A program made the position numbers and the translations under genes. Below, piece by piece: positions 1-8,316 of a stretch of DNA of 64,000 bases (its first letter is position 1; the number at the start of each line of letters is the position of its first letter). The notes beneath the pieces were generated by a model, which saw only the letters and a list, made by a program, of their open reading frames with translations, did no database searches and was not told the DNA's origin. This DNA is from Duganella alba (GTDB lineage Bacteria > Pseudomonadota > Gammaproteobacteria > Burkholderiales > Burkholderiaceae_D), in NCBI RefSeq assembly GCF_009674495.1, contig NZ_WKJN01000014.1:86041-150040 (forward strand), written 5' to 3'.

Positions 1-978
1 TATGGCTGGAGCGTGATCCAGAACAGCTGGTCGGGCGTGGAGCGCTTCCAGCTGGCGGCCGGCACGCTGGGCACGCAGCTGCAAGGCTGGATGACGGACG
101 ACACGGCGCGCGCGCTGTTTACCGCCGCCGGACAGGATCTGGACGCGCTGCGCGCCGCCGCCGAGAAGAAGGACTTCAAACCGGTGCCGCTGGCCGCCAG
201 GCTGAGTGGCGAGATGAAGGCGGCCGTGCGCAAGGTCGAGCAATTCAACGTGGCGGCCGTGGTGCCGGGCACCGATCCCAAGCTGAAGGATGAAGTGGTG
301 ATCTACAGCGCGCACTGGGACCACCTGGGCAAGCAGGGGGATACGGGCGATACGATCTTCAACGGCGCGGTGGACAACGCCTCCGGCTCGGCAGCCTTGC
401 TGGCGATGGCGCAGCAGGCCAAAGCGGCGCCGGCCAAGCGCAGCCAGATGTTCCTGTGGGTGGCGGCCGAAGAGCAGGGCTTGCTGGGCAGCGCGGCCTA
501 CGCCTCGTCGCCGCTGTGGCCATTGGCGAAAACGGCGGCCAACCTGAACCTGGACAGCCTGAACTTCGTCGGCGCCACGCGCGACATCGGCACGCAGGGC
601 AGCGAGCGCACCGAGCTGGGCAAACTGGCCGAAACGGCGGCGAAATCGATGGGCATGCAAATCGCCGCCGCCAAGCCGGACCTGGCGGGCGGCTACTTCC
701 GCAGCGACCACTTCAACTTCGCCAAGAACGGCGTGCCGGCGTTCTCGATCGAATCGGGCCGCGACTACATCAAGGATACGGAAGGCTCGAAAGCCAAGGC
801 CCAGGCCTACGGCAAGCGCTACCACCAGGTCAGCGATGAATACGACGCCAGCTGGGACTTGTCGGGCATGGTGCAGACCGCCCAATACACGCTGAATCTC
901 GGCCGCCTGATCGCCAACGCCGCCAAGCTGCCGGAGTGGAAAGCCGGCGACGCCTTCGCCGTCCCTCGCAACAAGTAA
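1..978 (+). CDS. M28 family zinc peptidase, C-terminal part (cut by window edge)
   Basis: The reading frame is open from base 1, so the gene starts left of the window; 325 residues are visible. M28-type zinc-ligand motifs can be seen: SAHWDHLG (His and Asp), NGAVDNASG (bridging Asp), AAEEQGLLG (catalytic and metal Glu), NLDSLN, and a late YFRSDHFNF that supplies the last His. This is the aminopeptidase-like catalytic fold, and most relatives are exported. The first visible residues probably belong to the end of an inserted PA-like region. It is convergent with the next gene, and a long palindrome separates the two. The peptidase call is strong; substrate and localisation cannot be judged without the N-terminus. 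Confidence 0.9.
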   Translation, partial: YGWSVIQNSWSGVERFQLAAGTLGTQLQGWMTDDTARALFTAAGQDLDALRAAAEKKDFKPVPLAARLSGEMKAAVRKVEQFNVAAVVPGTDPKLKDEVVIYSAHWDHLGKQGDTGDTIFNGAVDNASGSAALLAMAQQAKAAPAKRSQMFLWVAAEEQGLLGSAAYASSPLWPLAKTAANLNLDSLNFVGATRDIGTQGSERTELGKLAETAAKSMGMQIAAAKPDLAGGYFRSDHFNFAKNGVPAFSIESGRDYIKDTEGSKAKAQAYGKRYHQVSDEYDASWDLSGMVQTAQYTLNLGRLIANAAKLPEWKAGDAFAVPRNK

Positions 979-981
979 TAA

Positions 982-1059
982 AAACCGGGGTCAGTGCCGA
1001 CATTCGGACATTCGGTCGCGCGCGACCAAATGTCCGAATGTCGGCACTGACCCCGGTTT
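982..1059. repeat. Long palindrome with GGGGTCAG/CTGACCCC ends
   Basis: Arms 982-1020 and 1021-1059 are complementary over 39 bases with one mismatch and essentially no loop. The outer ends read ACCGGGGTCAG and its complement. It fills the gap between two convergent stop codons and overlaps the last stop. It belongs to the same family as the hairpins at 10460, 17685 and 57451. It probably acts as a two-way transcription end or is a REP-type element. Confidence 0.85.
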
Positions 1060-1735
1060 AATGGAAGCCGACGGTGATGCTGGTGCCGGTGAGGTCGATG
1101 CCTTTGATGGAGATGCTGCCGAAGCTGCTGCCTTCGGTGCCTTTGACGCGGATGTTGTTGAAGGCGATTTCGCCGATCGAGGACGGCAGGCTTAACGTCA
1201 GCGTGCCGTCCTTGTTGATGGTGGCGGCGGCTTTGTTCGGGTCGTAGACGACGTTTTTCATGCTGGTGTCCGCTTCGAGGAATCCCAGCACGGGATTGAG
1301 CAGCTTGCTCATTTCGCCCACCACTTCCAGGCCGTTGCTCCTGGCGTTTTTGACTGCGCTGACCAGGTCGTCGCTGAGGCCCTGGGCCGAGGTGTCGCCC
1401 AGTTCTTCTTCGCTCAGCGCGCGCAGGGCGCGGGTGGCGGGCGCGCTGGAGGTCAGCGCGGCCGCCGGCAAGGCGGTGGCGGCGTAGGTTTCCAGCGGCG
1501 CCAGCAGGGACGTCGCGATGGCGGCCGCCATCCGCAGCCGGCGCTGCTTGCGCAGGGCGTCTTCGATGTGCTGGTGCGTGATCAGGTTCAGCTCGGCGAA
1601 GATGTCGCCCAGCCGCTGACCGGTCTGGCGTTGCAGCGCAATGGCGCTGGTCAGTTGTTCTTCGGTAATCAGCTTCTGTTTGACCAGAAGCTGACCCAGC
1701 ATCGATTTATTCTGATTGCTTGTTAGCCATCCCAT
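1058..1735 (-). CDS. MshEN-like domain fused to a membrane segment and FilA-like exported domain
   Basis: This 225-residue protein has three parts. Residues 12-64 contain two repeats of the type II secretion ATPase N-terminal (MshEN) pattern; the second reads RLGDIFAELNLI and the first has lost its leading Arg. A hydrophobic stretch follows at about 68-93. Residues 107-119 (LSEEELGDTSAQG) then match the leader-like motif of the FilA-like proteins encoded at 7130-10390, and the end (SITVGFH) resembles two of their C-termini. MshEN domains bind cyclic di-GMP in MshE; whether this one does is unknown. A good Shine-Dalgarno (AAGGAG) precedes the ATG at 1735. It is the last gene of the minus-strand operon and overlaps the AraC gene by 29 bases. 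No single named family covers the whole protein. Confidence 0.75.
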   Translation of the reverse strand: MGWLTSNQNKSMLGQLLVKQKLITEEQLTSAIALQRQTGQRLGDIFAELNLITHQHIEDALRKQRRLRMAAAIATSLLAPLETYAATALPAAALTSSAPATRALRALSEEELGDTSAQGLSDDLVSAVKNARSNGLEVVGEMSKLLNPVLGFLEADTSMKNVVYDPNKAAATINKDGTLTLSLPSSIGEIAFNNIRVKGTEGSSFGSISIKGIDLTGTSITVGFH

Positions 1736-2687
1736 GGCTGTCTCCTTTTTTATGCTGGATGTCCGACGGCGCCATGCCGAACCAGCGTTTGCACGCGCGG
1801 TAAAACGCGCTGGGTTCCGAGAAGCCCAGCTGGAAACTGAGCATCTTCAGCGACAGCTCGCCGGCGCTCAGCGATTGCCGCGCCAGTTCGCGCCGCGTGT
1901 CGTCGACCAGGTTGGTGAAGCTGGTGCCTTCCTCGGCCAGCCGACGTTGCAGCGTGCGCTCGCTCATCATCATCTGCGCGGCGACGTCGTCCCGGTGCGG
2001 CGGACCTTTCGGCAGCAGGCTCGCCAGCAAGGCCTGCACCTTGGCGCTGAAGGTCGGCGGTTCGGCCGCCGCCAGCGAGGCCAGCACGCGCTCGCCGCCG
2101 CCATTCATCAGCGGCGGATTGGCGGGCAGGGCGGAGACCAGGTCGGTATCCGAGAATTCCATGACGTTGTGCGGCATGTCGAAACGCACCGGGCAGCCGA
2201 AGGTTTCTTCGTACACCTGGGCATTGGCCGGCGTCGGGAAGTTGTATTCCACCACCACCGGCGCGATGTCGTCGCGTCCGGCAGCGCAGCGCAGGGAGCG
2301 CAGCAGCACGCACCAGACGAAGTCGTAGCGCTGCTGCGGCACCGAACGCCGCGCACCGGGCAGCACCAGCCCCACGCGCGTATGGCCCTGAAAGCGTTCG
2401 ATCGAGCTTTGCACCGTCGGCGACACCAGCATGATGTGGCCCATCACGCCCAGCCAGCCGAGCCGGTGCGGCGCCGAGATCTTCAGCCCGATCAGCGGAT
2501 CGCCCGATTGCCGCACCAGCAGTTCCCACAGGTGGCTGAGTTTGTCCGACAGCGTCAGCGCGTCGCACGCCAGGCCGTCGCCTTCGTCCAGGCCGGCTTC
2601 GTGGAACAGCGCGTCTGCTTGCACGCCGGATTGCGCCAGGCGCGATTTCACGCCGCGCACCAGATGCAGGGCGGAAGAGTACGTCAT
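1707..2687 (-). CDS. AraC family transcriptional regulator
   Basis: 326 residues. The N-terminal two thirds resemble the arabinose-binding-like domain of the OruR/ArgR type (Arabinose_bd). The C-terminal part from about residue 225 is an AraC double helix-turn-helix, with SERTLQRRLAEEGTSF as the first recognition segment and LGFSEPSAFYRACKRWFG as the typical second one. It lies inside the fil-like operon, overlaps the upstream DUF2059 gene by 4 bases (coupled translation) and overlaps the downstream gene by 29. It is a plausible regulator of the divergent fil-like promoters, but no binding site can be assigned from sequence alone. Confidence 0.9.
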   Translation of the reverse strand: MTYSSALHLVRGVKSRLAQSGVQADALFHEAGLDEGDGLACDALTLSDKLSHLWELLVRQSGDPLIGLKISAPHRLGWLGVMGHIMLVSPTVQSSIERFQGHTRVGLVLPGARRSVPQQRYDFVWCVLLRSLRCAAGRDDIAPVVVEYNFPTPANAQVYEETFGCPVRFDMPHNVMEFSDTDLVSALPANPPLMNGGGERVLASLAAAEPPTFSAKVQALLASLLPKGPPHRDDVAAQMMMSERTLQRRLAEEGTSFTNLVDDTRRELARQSLSAGELSLKMLSFQLGFSEPSAFYRACKRWFGMAPSDIQHKKGDSHGMANKQSE

Positions 2688-3226
2688 GGCGTGACCGCAG
2701 CGCGCAGACGCAGGCCGATTTTTTCCTTCAGGCCCTGCAGCTTGGGATCAATCACCGGACGGGTGTCGGCCGCCACGCCTTCGCCCAGCGTTTTCTGCAT
2801 TTCCGGCACCATGGCTTCAAACTTTTTCTTGACCGGCGATTCGAGGATGGCGATCAGCTGTTTCAGTTCATCTTCCGTGTAGCGCTCGGCCAGCATCGGC
2901 GCGATGGTGGTCGGGATCAGCTTGTCGGCGCTGGCGCGCGTGATCGGCGTGGCCTCGTTCATGAACTGCTTGGCTTCGCCGACGATGTCGTTCATGGCCG
3001 CATCGCGCTTCTCGGGCGCGGCGCGGCCTTGCAGCATGGCGCGCGCCTGTTGCACCGCGTCGGCCACCGGCACTTGCAGCATGGACTGGCCGATGCTGTC
3101 GATATTCCACAGCTTCAACACCTGGTCCACCAGCGCCTGCTTGGCCGGCGAAACCGGCGCGGCATGCGCGCCCAGGCAGGCCGCGCTCAGGGTCAGCAAT
3201 GCGAGTTGATGTGTTATTTTTTTCAT
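2684..3226 (-). CDS. DUF2059 domain periplasmic protein
   Basis: 180 residues with a clear Sec signal peptide (cleavage near residue 22, GAHA-AP). The body is helical, and a DUF2059-like core (MLAERYTEDELKQLIAILES, then VKKKFEAMVPEMQ) lies at about residues 110-145. The function of this family is unknown. GGAGGAG stands in front of the ATG at 3226. It is 20 bases downstream of the FadL-like gene and overlaps the AraC gene by 4, so it is co-transcribed with the fil-like locus. Confidence 0.85.
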   Translation of the reverse strand: MKKITHQLALLTLSAACLGAHAAPVSPAKQALVDQVLKLWNIDSIGQSMLQVPVADAVQQARAMLQGRAAPEKRDAAMNDIVGEAKQFMNEATPITRASADKLIPTTIAPMLAERYTEDELKQLIAILESPVKKKFEAMVPEMQKTLGEGVAADTRPVIDPKLQGLKEKIGLRLRAAVTP

Positions 3227-3246
3227 GTGTGCTCCTCCAGGATAAA

Positions 3247-4863
3247 TCAGAAACGCTTGTTGATTTCAAAGCCGAAATAGCGGACGTGGATGTCGCCGCG
3301 CACGTCCTGTCCCGCATACGGGTTGTAGATAATGTTGAGGAAGTTATTGCAGTTCATATTGCAACTGGTGTTGGCCGGCGCGTTGAACTTGCCGGTCATA
3401 TAGGAGCCGGTGATGTTGATGTCGGTATTCTTGTTGAGCTTGAAGCCGATGCCGGCGCTCAGCAGCTTGGTGTCCGGCAGCGGCGCCAGCAGGTCGATCT
3501 TGTCTGCCGGGACCGAGCTCTTGCGTGGCTCGTAGCCGAGGCGGATCGATAGCCGCTCCAGCGGATTCAGCTGCAAGCCGTAGGCGAAGTTGACCACGCT
3601 CTTGTAGCCGCGCGGGATCACCAGCTTGCCCGAATCCGGAATGCCGTACAGCCGCGCCACCTCCAGCAGCTTGATGCTCTGGTCGAACTGGAAGCGCAGC
3701 GCGTCCCATTCGCTCCAGCGCGCATAGCTGGCGTCGACGTTGAGCTGCACGTATTTCACCGGCTTGAGCTTGATGCCCACCTGCAGGTGCGCGGGGAAGG
3801 GAATGGTGGCGCTCATATTGCCCTTCTGCTCGGCTGGTATCGAGGAGGGAAAACCCAGCACCGCGCCGGCGATCGGCCCCAGCAGACTGGCGTTCATGCC
3901 GCGCACGAAGTTGCGCAGCATGGGTTCGGTGGTGAACACGTAGTTGCCGGTGTAGTGCGTTTTCGAGCCGCCCTGGTACACCGCGCCGATGGCGAACCTG
4001 GGCGACGGTTCCCACAGCACGCCGAAGTTGATGGTCGGATCGAACGGCGAGGTCAGTTCCACCCGCATATTGGCCGCCTTCTTGAACGGGCTGACCATGC
4101 CGTCCTTGCCGCCGCCGCACACGCCGAAGCCGAACACGTCGATGATGTTGCCGCCGTCTTCCGGGCACCAGCCTTTTTGCAGCTGGCCGAACACGCCCAA
4201 CAGCTCATTGGGGAAGCGCATATTGGTGTCGACCACGAAGGCCGCGTGGGCGATCGGCACCGCCACGCCGAAGCGCAGCGTGTCGGAATACTTGTAGCCG
4301 ACCGACGGCGCGGCGTACACCAGCCGCTGGATCTGCAATTGCCGGCCCTGGTACTGGCCGGGATCGTTGGGATCGGTGGTGCGGTCCAGGCTCATCGCCT
4401 GCGCCATGTAGCTGTCGGTGGCGAAGGTCCACGGCGAGCCGGCCTTATTCCACGACATGCCGATGCCGGGCACGGCCACCGCCGGCAGCCGCCAGCCGGG
4501 CATGCCGTAACCGGGCACGTACATGATCTGCCGCACCGGGCCGGTGGAGGTGTTGGACAGCGGATCCTCGCGCCAGCCGCCGACGTCGAAGCCCTGGCCC
4601 GGCGTGAAGCTGGCGCTGGTGCGGATCGAGGCCACGAAGTTGTGGATGCTTTCGCTGTCGCCGGTCATGCGCGCCAGCCCGGCCGGGTTGAAGTGGATCG
4701 ACTGGATGCCCGGCGGGTCGGCGGTCACCGCATTCCCCATCGCCATCGCGACCACGCTGGTGGTGAGGTTTTCGGTCAGCGCGGCGCGCGCCGGCAGGCT
4801 GAAGGTACTGAGTGTACCCAGCGTGCCGGCGACGGCGGCCGCGATGGCGAGGCGGCGTGGCAT
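3247..4863 (-). CDS. FadL/OMPP1-type outer membrane beta-barrel
   Basis: 538 residues with a signal peptide ending near residue 27 (LPARA-AL). The mature start carries the FadL/TodX hallmark AMGNAVTADPPG followed by FNPAGLARM, and the rest alternates amphipathic strands to a terminal Phe (FEINKRF), the usual barrel-insertion end. FadL-like channels import hydrophobic compounds; in fil-type loci such barrels are annotated as pilus-system proteins, so the role here may be surface assembly rather than uptake. Its ATG overlaps the stop of the upstream barrel gene (ATGA), which indicates coupled translation. Confidence 0.85.
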   Translation of the reverse strand: MPRRLAIAAAVAGTLGTLSTFSLPARAALTENLTTSVVAMAMGNAVTADPPGIQSIHFNPAGLARMTGDSESIHNFVASIRTSASFTPGQGFDVGGWREDPLSNTSTGPVRQIMYVPGYGMPGWRLPAVAVPGIGMSWNKAGSPWTFATDSYMAQAMSLDRTTDPNDPGQYQGRQLQIQRLVYAAPSVGYKYSDTLRFGVAVPIAHAAFVVDTNMRFPNELLGVFGQLQKGWCPEDGGNIIDVFGFGVCGGGKDGMVSPFKKAANMRVELTSPFDPTINFGVLWEPSPRFAIGAVYQGGSKTHYTGNYVFTTEPMLRNFVRGMNASLLGPIAGAVLGFPSSIPAEQKGNMSATIPFPAHLQVGIKLKPVKYVQLNVDASYARWSEWDALRFQFDQSIKLLEVARLYGIPDSGKLVIPRGYKSVVNFAYGLQLNPLERLSIRLGYEPRKSSVPADKIDLLAPLPDTKLLSAGIGFKLNKNTDINITGSYMTGKFNAPANTSCNMNCNNFLNIIYNPYAGQDVRGDIHVRYFGFEINKRF

Positions 4864-5876
4864 CAGAAGCTCAACGGCAGGTTCATGCCCACCACCATGT
4901 TAGGCGAGTCCGGCGTGACGCCGATGCCGACCGAGAAGTTGATGGTGGTCTTGGGCGAGATGCGGTAGCCCAGGCCCAGGTTGAGAATGCCGGAGGTCTG
5001 CATATGCGTCTTGGCTTCCAGGCCGTCGGCAAAGCGCAGCTTGGAGCCGGCCGAAATCGCTTCCTGAAACGACACGGTGGTCGAGATGCCATACGACAGC
5101 GCATACGCGAAGCCCATGCCGAAGCCGAAGCTGCCGCCGGGCTGCACGCGGGTCAGGATGCGCGAGCCGTTGATCTGCCACAAGTCCTTGGCCGGCGCGC
5201 TGACCGTGTAGTTGAGCGAGCCGAACAGCGCGACCGGGTCGACGATCTTGTTGACGTTCAGGCCCATGGTCAGCGCGCCGACGCCGCTGCCGGTCGCTTC
5301 GCCGCTGCCGGCGATGATCTTGAACGGGCTGCGGCCGGTCGGCAGGCGCACGCTGCTGATCAGCGTCAGGTTGGGCGTGTCGCGGTGCGCCTCGAACGGC
5401 TGCCAGCGCGCGCCGACGCCGATGTCGCCCAGCGAGTTGGACATGCCGCTGCGCGCCGCCGTGTCGGCGTAGCGCGAGATCAGCGGCAGGGTGAGGTTGG
5501 CGGTCAGGTTGTTGAGCACGCCGTAATCGGCGGAGAAGGTGTTGGTGACCGTGTGCGAGTTGTTGTTCTCGATGTTGAACAGGGTGGCGTTGCCGTTGGC
5601 GATGTCGGTGACGATGCGGTCTTCGCCCACGTAGCTGTAGCTCAGGTCGTAGGTCAGCGACATCTGGCCGCGGCGGATCAGCGAGTATTGCTTGTCGACG
5701 GCGGTCAGGGTCTGCTTGAGCAGCGCGCTCTGGTCGCCTTCGCCTTCCTTCTTGGCCAGCGCGTCGCGCGCGGCGTCCGCCGTGGCGGGGGCGGCAGGCT
5801 GGGTGGTTTCCTGGGCCAGGACTGGCGTCGCGGTCAGCGCCACGGCGACGGCAAAGGGGATGGTACGAAACATCAT
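4863..5876 (-). CDS. Outer membrane beta-barrel, MetA-pathway transporter type
   Basis: 337 residues with a signal peptide ending near residue 21 (PVLA-QE). A low-complexity Ala-rich linker and a short helical stretch (about 35-65) lead into a barrel of repeated strands such as NNLTANLTLPLI, DIGVGARW and SSVRLPTGRSP, ending in LPLSF. The pattern matches proteins of the Phenol_MetA_deg/transporter group. The gene lies between the C39 peptidase and the FadL-like barrel in one operon. I infer an outer-membrane role in export or anchoring of the FilA-like proteins; a solute channel is the alternative. Confidence 0.75.
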   Translation of the reverse strand: MMFRTIPFAVAVALTATPVLAQETTQPAAPATADAARDALAKKEGEGDQSALLKQTLTAVDKQYSLIRRGQMSLTYDLSYSYVGEDRIVTDIANGNATLFNIENNNSHTVTNTFSADYGVLNNLTANLTLPLISRYADTAARSGMSNSLGDIGVGARWQPFEAHRDTPNLTLISSVRLPTGRSPFKIIAGSGEATGSGVGALTMGLNVNKIVDPVALFGSLNYTVSAPAKDLWQINGSRILTRVQPGGSFGFGMGFAYALSYGISTTVSFQEAISAGSKLRFADGLEAKTHMQTSGILNLGLGYRISPKTTINFSVGIGVTPDSPNMVVGMNLPLSF

Positions 5877-5912
5877 ATCGGCTTCCTTGTGAGAGTGATT
5901 GCGCTGAGGGGA

Positions 5913-6680
5913 TTAATTGCGGTGCATCCAGGTGCCGGCGGCGCCGGAATTGACGGCGCGCATCAGGAGCAGGGCGCTGTTGCTGAGCGCTTCCTGGCGG
6001 CCCTTGCCGGTCACGCGGTCCATGTCGACCACGCCCAGTTCCTGGTCGGTCAGCGCCAGGTCGCCGCGCGGCTGCCGGCCCTTGGCCGGCGAGATGATGA
6101 ACAGGGTGTTCTTGTCCCACCAGCGGGCGAATTCCTCGACCGAGAAGACGATGTTGCCGGCCGACGGATCGGCGATGTAGACCACGCCGTCGCGGATGCC
6201 GCGCAGCACCACGAAGTGCTTGGCGCCGCCGTAGTCGATCGGCACGATGGCCGGTTCGGTCAGCGTTTGCAGATCCTTGATCGCGGCCTTGAAGCCGGCG
6301 CCGGACAGGCCGATGGAGCCGACGTAGCGCTTCATGTCGAGCAGCGAAAAGCCGCGGCGCTCGATGATCTTGTCCTTCTCGCCCTTGTCCAGCATGCCTT
6401 CCATGGCCTGCTGTTCGTTGACCATCACGCCGAGGTGGTAGTTGAGGATGGTGACCAGCGCGGCCGAGCCGCAGCTGTAGTCGAAGGCCTGGCGCACGAT
6501 GTGTTTGTACTTGAGCTCGGAGTACGGCTCCATCCGCACCGATTGCACATAGGCGCCGCCGCCCAGCAGCGTTTGCGGCATCTCGAACTGGCCCTGCGGC
6601 CGGTCCTGCGGTTCGTGTCGGGACAGGACACCGGCGCCGCCGATGAGGGCGGCCACCACGCCCAGCAGTAGCATCAGCAT
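5913..6680 (-). CDS. Membrane-anchored C39 family cysteine peptidase (FilB-like)
   Basis: 255 residues. An N-terminal hydrophobic helix (residues 1-19) would anchor the protein with the rest in the periplasm. The peptidase C39 core is complete: oxyanion Gln64, Cys70 in DYSCGSAAL, His155 in AKHFVVLRG and Asp171 in IADPSAGN. C39 enzymes cut double-glycine leaders, usually as the cytoplasmic domain of an ABC exporter; here no ABC part is present. NCBI uses the name putative pilus system C39 family peptidase FilB for Acinetobacter relatives. It is the first large gene of a six-gene operon and divergent from the FilA-like genes, whose leader-like motifs make them candidate substrates. Confidence 0.88.
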   Translation of the reverse strand: MLMLLLGVVAALIGGAGVLSRHEPQDRPQGQFEMPQTLLGGGAYVQSVRMEPYSELKYKHIVRQAFDYSCGSAALVTILNYHLGVMVNEQQAMEGMLDKGEKDKIIERRGFSLLDMKRYVGSIGLSGAGFKAAIKDLQTLTEPAIVPIDYGGAKHFVVLRGIRDGVVYIADPSAGNIVFSVEEFARWWDKNTLFIISPAKGRQPRGDLALTDQELGVVDMDRVTGKGRQEALSNSALLLMRAVNSGAAGTWMHRN

Positions 6681-6683
6681 GGG

Positions 6684-6779
6684 CTAGCCCTTCACGCGTG
6701 CGCGCGTAAAAAAGGTCCGGTATAAAGCGGCGGGTTGAGCGCCGCCCAGAGGCGTCGGGCGCCCCGTTGTCGTTTTCAT
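6684..6779 (-). CDS. Possible 31-codon upstream ORF of the C39 operon
   Basis: A 31-codon frame starts at ATG 6779 behind a good Shine-Dalgarno (GTGGAGACAAGC) and stops with TAG 3 bases before the ATG of the C39 gene, in the same frame. The peptide is basic (about six Arg/Lys) with no signal peptide. It could be a translated leader that couples initiation of the peptidase gene, or simply the remnant of a longer N-terminus. Confidence 0.3.
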   Translation of the reverse strand: MKTTTGRPTPLGGAQPAALYRTFFTRARVKG

Positions 6780-6780
6780 G

Positions 6781-7129
6781 CTTGTCTCCACTATCTAGAT
6801 TAGTACGGTCGTGCTTTATTTAAGCGGCAACTCGTCTTTTCATTTTTGTAATTTATTAACGCATGAACATACCGTCAGTCGCAGCTTCTTTTTTAGAAAT
6901 GTGACTCTAGGTTTTGCCTTGAAAGGTATGGTATCGCGCGCAAGACCGGTGCGACATGCCTGCAACAGCCGCTTCACTCTGCTGGCTCTCAAGGCCGTGT
7001 GGTTGGCTTTCGCGGTCAGCGCGGCAAGCTGGACCCGTTGCGGCGGCGACTCATATGATTAATTTAATTAATAGTCAAATATTAAGATTTGTAGCACCCC
7101 CAAACCAACCACAACACCGGAGATAGCAC
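6781..7129. promoter_or_regulatory. AT-rich divergent control region of the fil-like locus
   Basis: About 350 bases without a convincing gene separate the two arms of the locus. The region is clearly richer in A+T than its surroundings and holds an inverted repeat at 7058-7072 (ATTAATT-T-AATTAAT) about 60 bases upstream of the first FilA-like start. No sigma-70 pair with good spacing stands out on either strand. It is the expected place for regulator binding. Confidence 0.45.
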
Positions 7130-7639
7130 ATGCAAACCATCAAAACCGCACTGGCAGCAGCCCTGGCAACCATCGCCTTCTCGGCTTCGGCCATGACCCC
7201 GATCCAGGACGCCGAGCTGAGCACCGTCAGCGGCCAGGACGGCGTATCGATCGCTGCCAACCTGAACATCAAGATCGATTCCTTCACCTACACCGACACC
7301 GACGCGGTCGATGCCAACGGCCTGGGCGGCGGTTCGGTGTCGTTCAACGGCATCAAGGTCAACGGCCTGATCGCTGCGAACATCGACATCTTGTCGCGCA
7401 ACTCCTTCCTGCTGGCGGCCGGCGCCGCCGGCGTCACCGATTCGGGCACGTTCTACAACAAGACCACCGGCGGCGACGTGGTGCAGATCGCCATTCCGCA
7501 AACCGTGGTGGCCGACGGCCACTACCTGAACGTGTCGGTCGACGCGATCAAGATGGGCAACAGCACCGCTTCGTTCGGTTCGGTCGCCCTGAACCAGATC
7601 GACATGCGCGGCACCACCGTGTGGATCTTCGCGCACTGA
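7130..7639 (+). CDS. FilA-like exported protein, copy 1
   Basis: 169 residues. Signal peptide 1-21 (SASA-MT), then residues 24-38 (PIQDAELSTVSGQDG), which resemble a double-glycine leader with GQ in place of GG. The rest is beta-rich and polar and ends TTVWIFAH. I place it in the DUF6160-type family to which Acinetobacter FilA belongs, from memory of that family. CCGGAG precedes the ATG. It differs from the next gene at only seven residues. Likely a secreted or surface subunit of the fil-like system; direct evidence of a filament is absent. Confidence 0.8.
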   Translation: MQTIKTALAAALATIAFSASAMTPIQDAELSTVSGQDGVSIAANLNIKIDSFTYTDTDAVDANGLGGGSVSFNGIKVNGLIAANIDILSRNSFLLAAGAAGVTDSGTFYNKTTGGDVVQIAIPQTVVADGHYLNVSVDAIKMGNSTASFGSVALNQIDMRGTTVWIFAH

Positions 7640-7694
7640 TCCCGGCGGCTCGCCAGGCCTGTTGCTTGGCCTGAGCAGTCATGGACGGTAGCAG

Positions 7695-7722
7695 CTGCGG
7701 GACCCTAAGATGGTTCCCGCAG
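7695..7722 (+). repeat. Stem-loop between the duplicated FilA-like genes
   Basis: CTGCGGGACC (7695-7704) pairs with GGTTCCCGCAG (7712-7722) with one bulged base and a 7-base loop. No long T run follows. It may stabilise the upstream transcript or attenuate read-through. Confidence 0.5.
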
Positions 7723-7759
7723 TATCAAAAAAATCATAACAATTCACGGAGACGGAACC

Positions 7760-8269
7760 ATGCAACTCATCAAAACCGCAGCAGCTGCAGCCCTGGCAAC
7801 CCTGGCATTCTCGGCCTCGGCCATGACCCCGATTCAGGACGCCGAACTGAGCACCGTCAGCGGCCAGGACGGCGTCTCGATCGCCGCCAACCTGAACATC
7901 AAGATCAATTCCTTCACCTATACCGACACCGATGCGCTCGACGCCAACGGCCTGGGCGGCGGTTCGGTCTCGTTCAACGGCATCAAGGTCAACGGCTTGA
8001 TCGCCGCCAACATCGACATCCTGTCGAAGAACTCGTTCCTGATGGCTGCCGGCGCTGCCGGCGTGACCGATTCGGGCACGTTCTACAACAAAACCACCGG
8101 CGGCGACGTGGTGCAGATCGCCATTCCGCAAACCGTGGTGGCCGACGGCCACTACCTGAACGTGTCGGTGGACGCGATCAAGATGGGCAACAGCACCGCC
8201 TCGTTCGGCTCGGTCGCCCTGAACCAGATCGATATGCGCGGTACCACCGTGTGGATCTTCGCTCACTAA
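7760..8269 (+). CDS. FilA-like exported protein, copy 2
   Basis: 169 residues, about 96 percent identical to the copy encoded at 7130; the seven differences are three in the signal peptide, then D/N, V/L, R/K and L/M. It has the same signal peptide end, leader-like motif (AELSTVSGQDG) and C-terminus (WIFAH). The second half is almost identical at the DNA level too, with mainly third-base changes. GGAGACGG precedes the ATG. It arose by tandem duplication and may add gene dose or subunit variety. Confidence 0.8.
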   Translation: MQLIKTAAAAALATLAFSASAMTPIQDAELSTVSGQDGVSIAANLNIKINSFTYTDTDALDANGLGGGSVSFNGIKVNGLIAANIDILSKNSFLMAAGAAGVTDSGTFYNKTTGGDVVQIAIPQTVVADGHYLNVSVDAIKMGNSTASFGSVALNQIDMRGTTVWIFAH

Positions 8270-8316
8270 TCGGTTGAGCGGCGGCGGTCCCGACCCGGAC
8301 CGCCGTTTCCCCCATC

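Noticed and set aside
6811..7062. 83-codon frame in the AT-rich divergent region
   Set aside because: No ribosome site, no recognisable signal or domain, and odd composition; the region is better read as regulatory.
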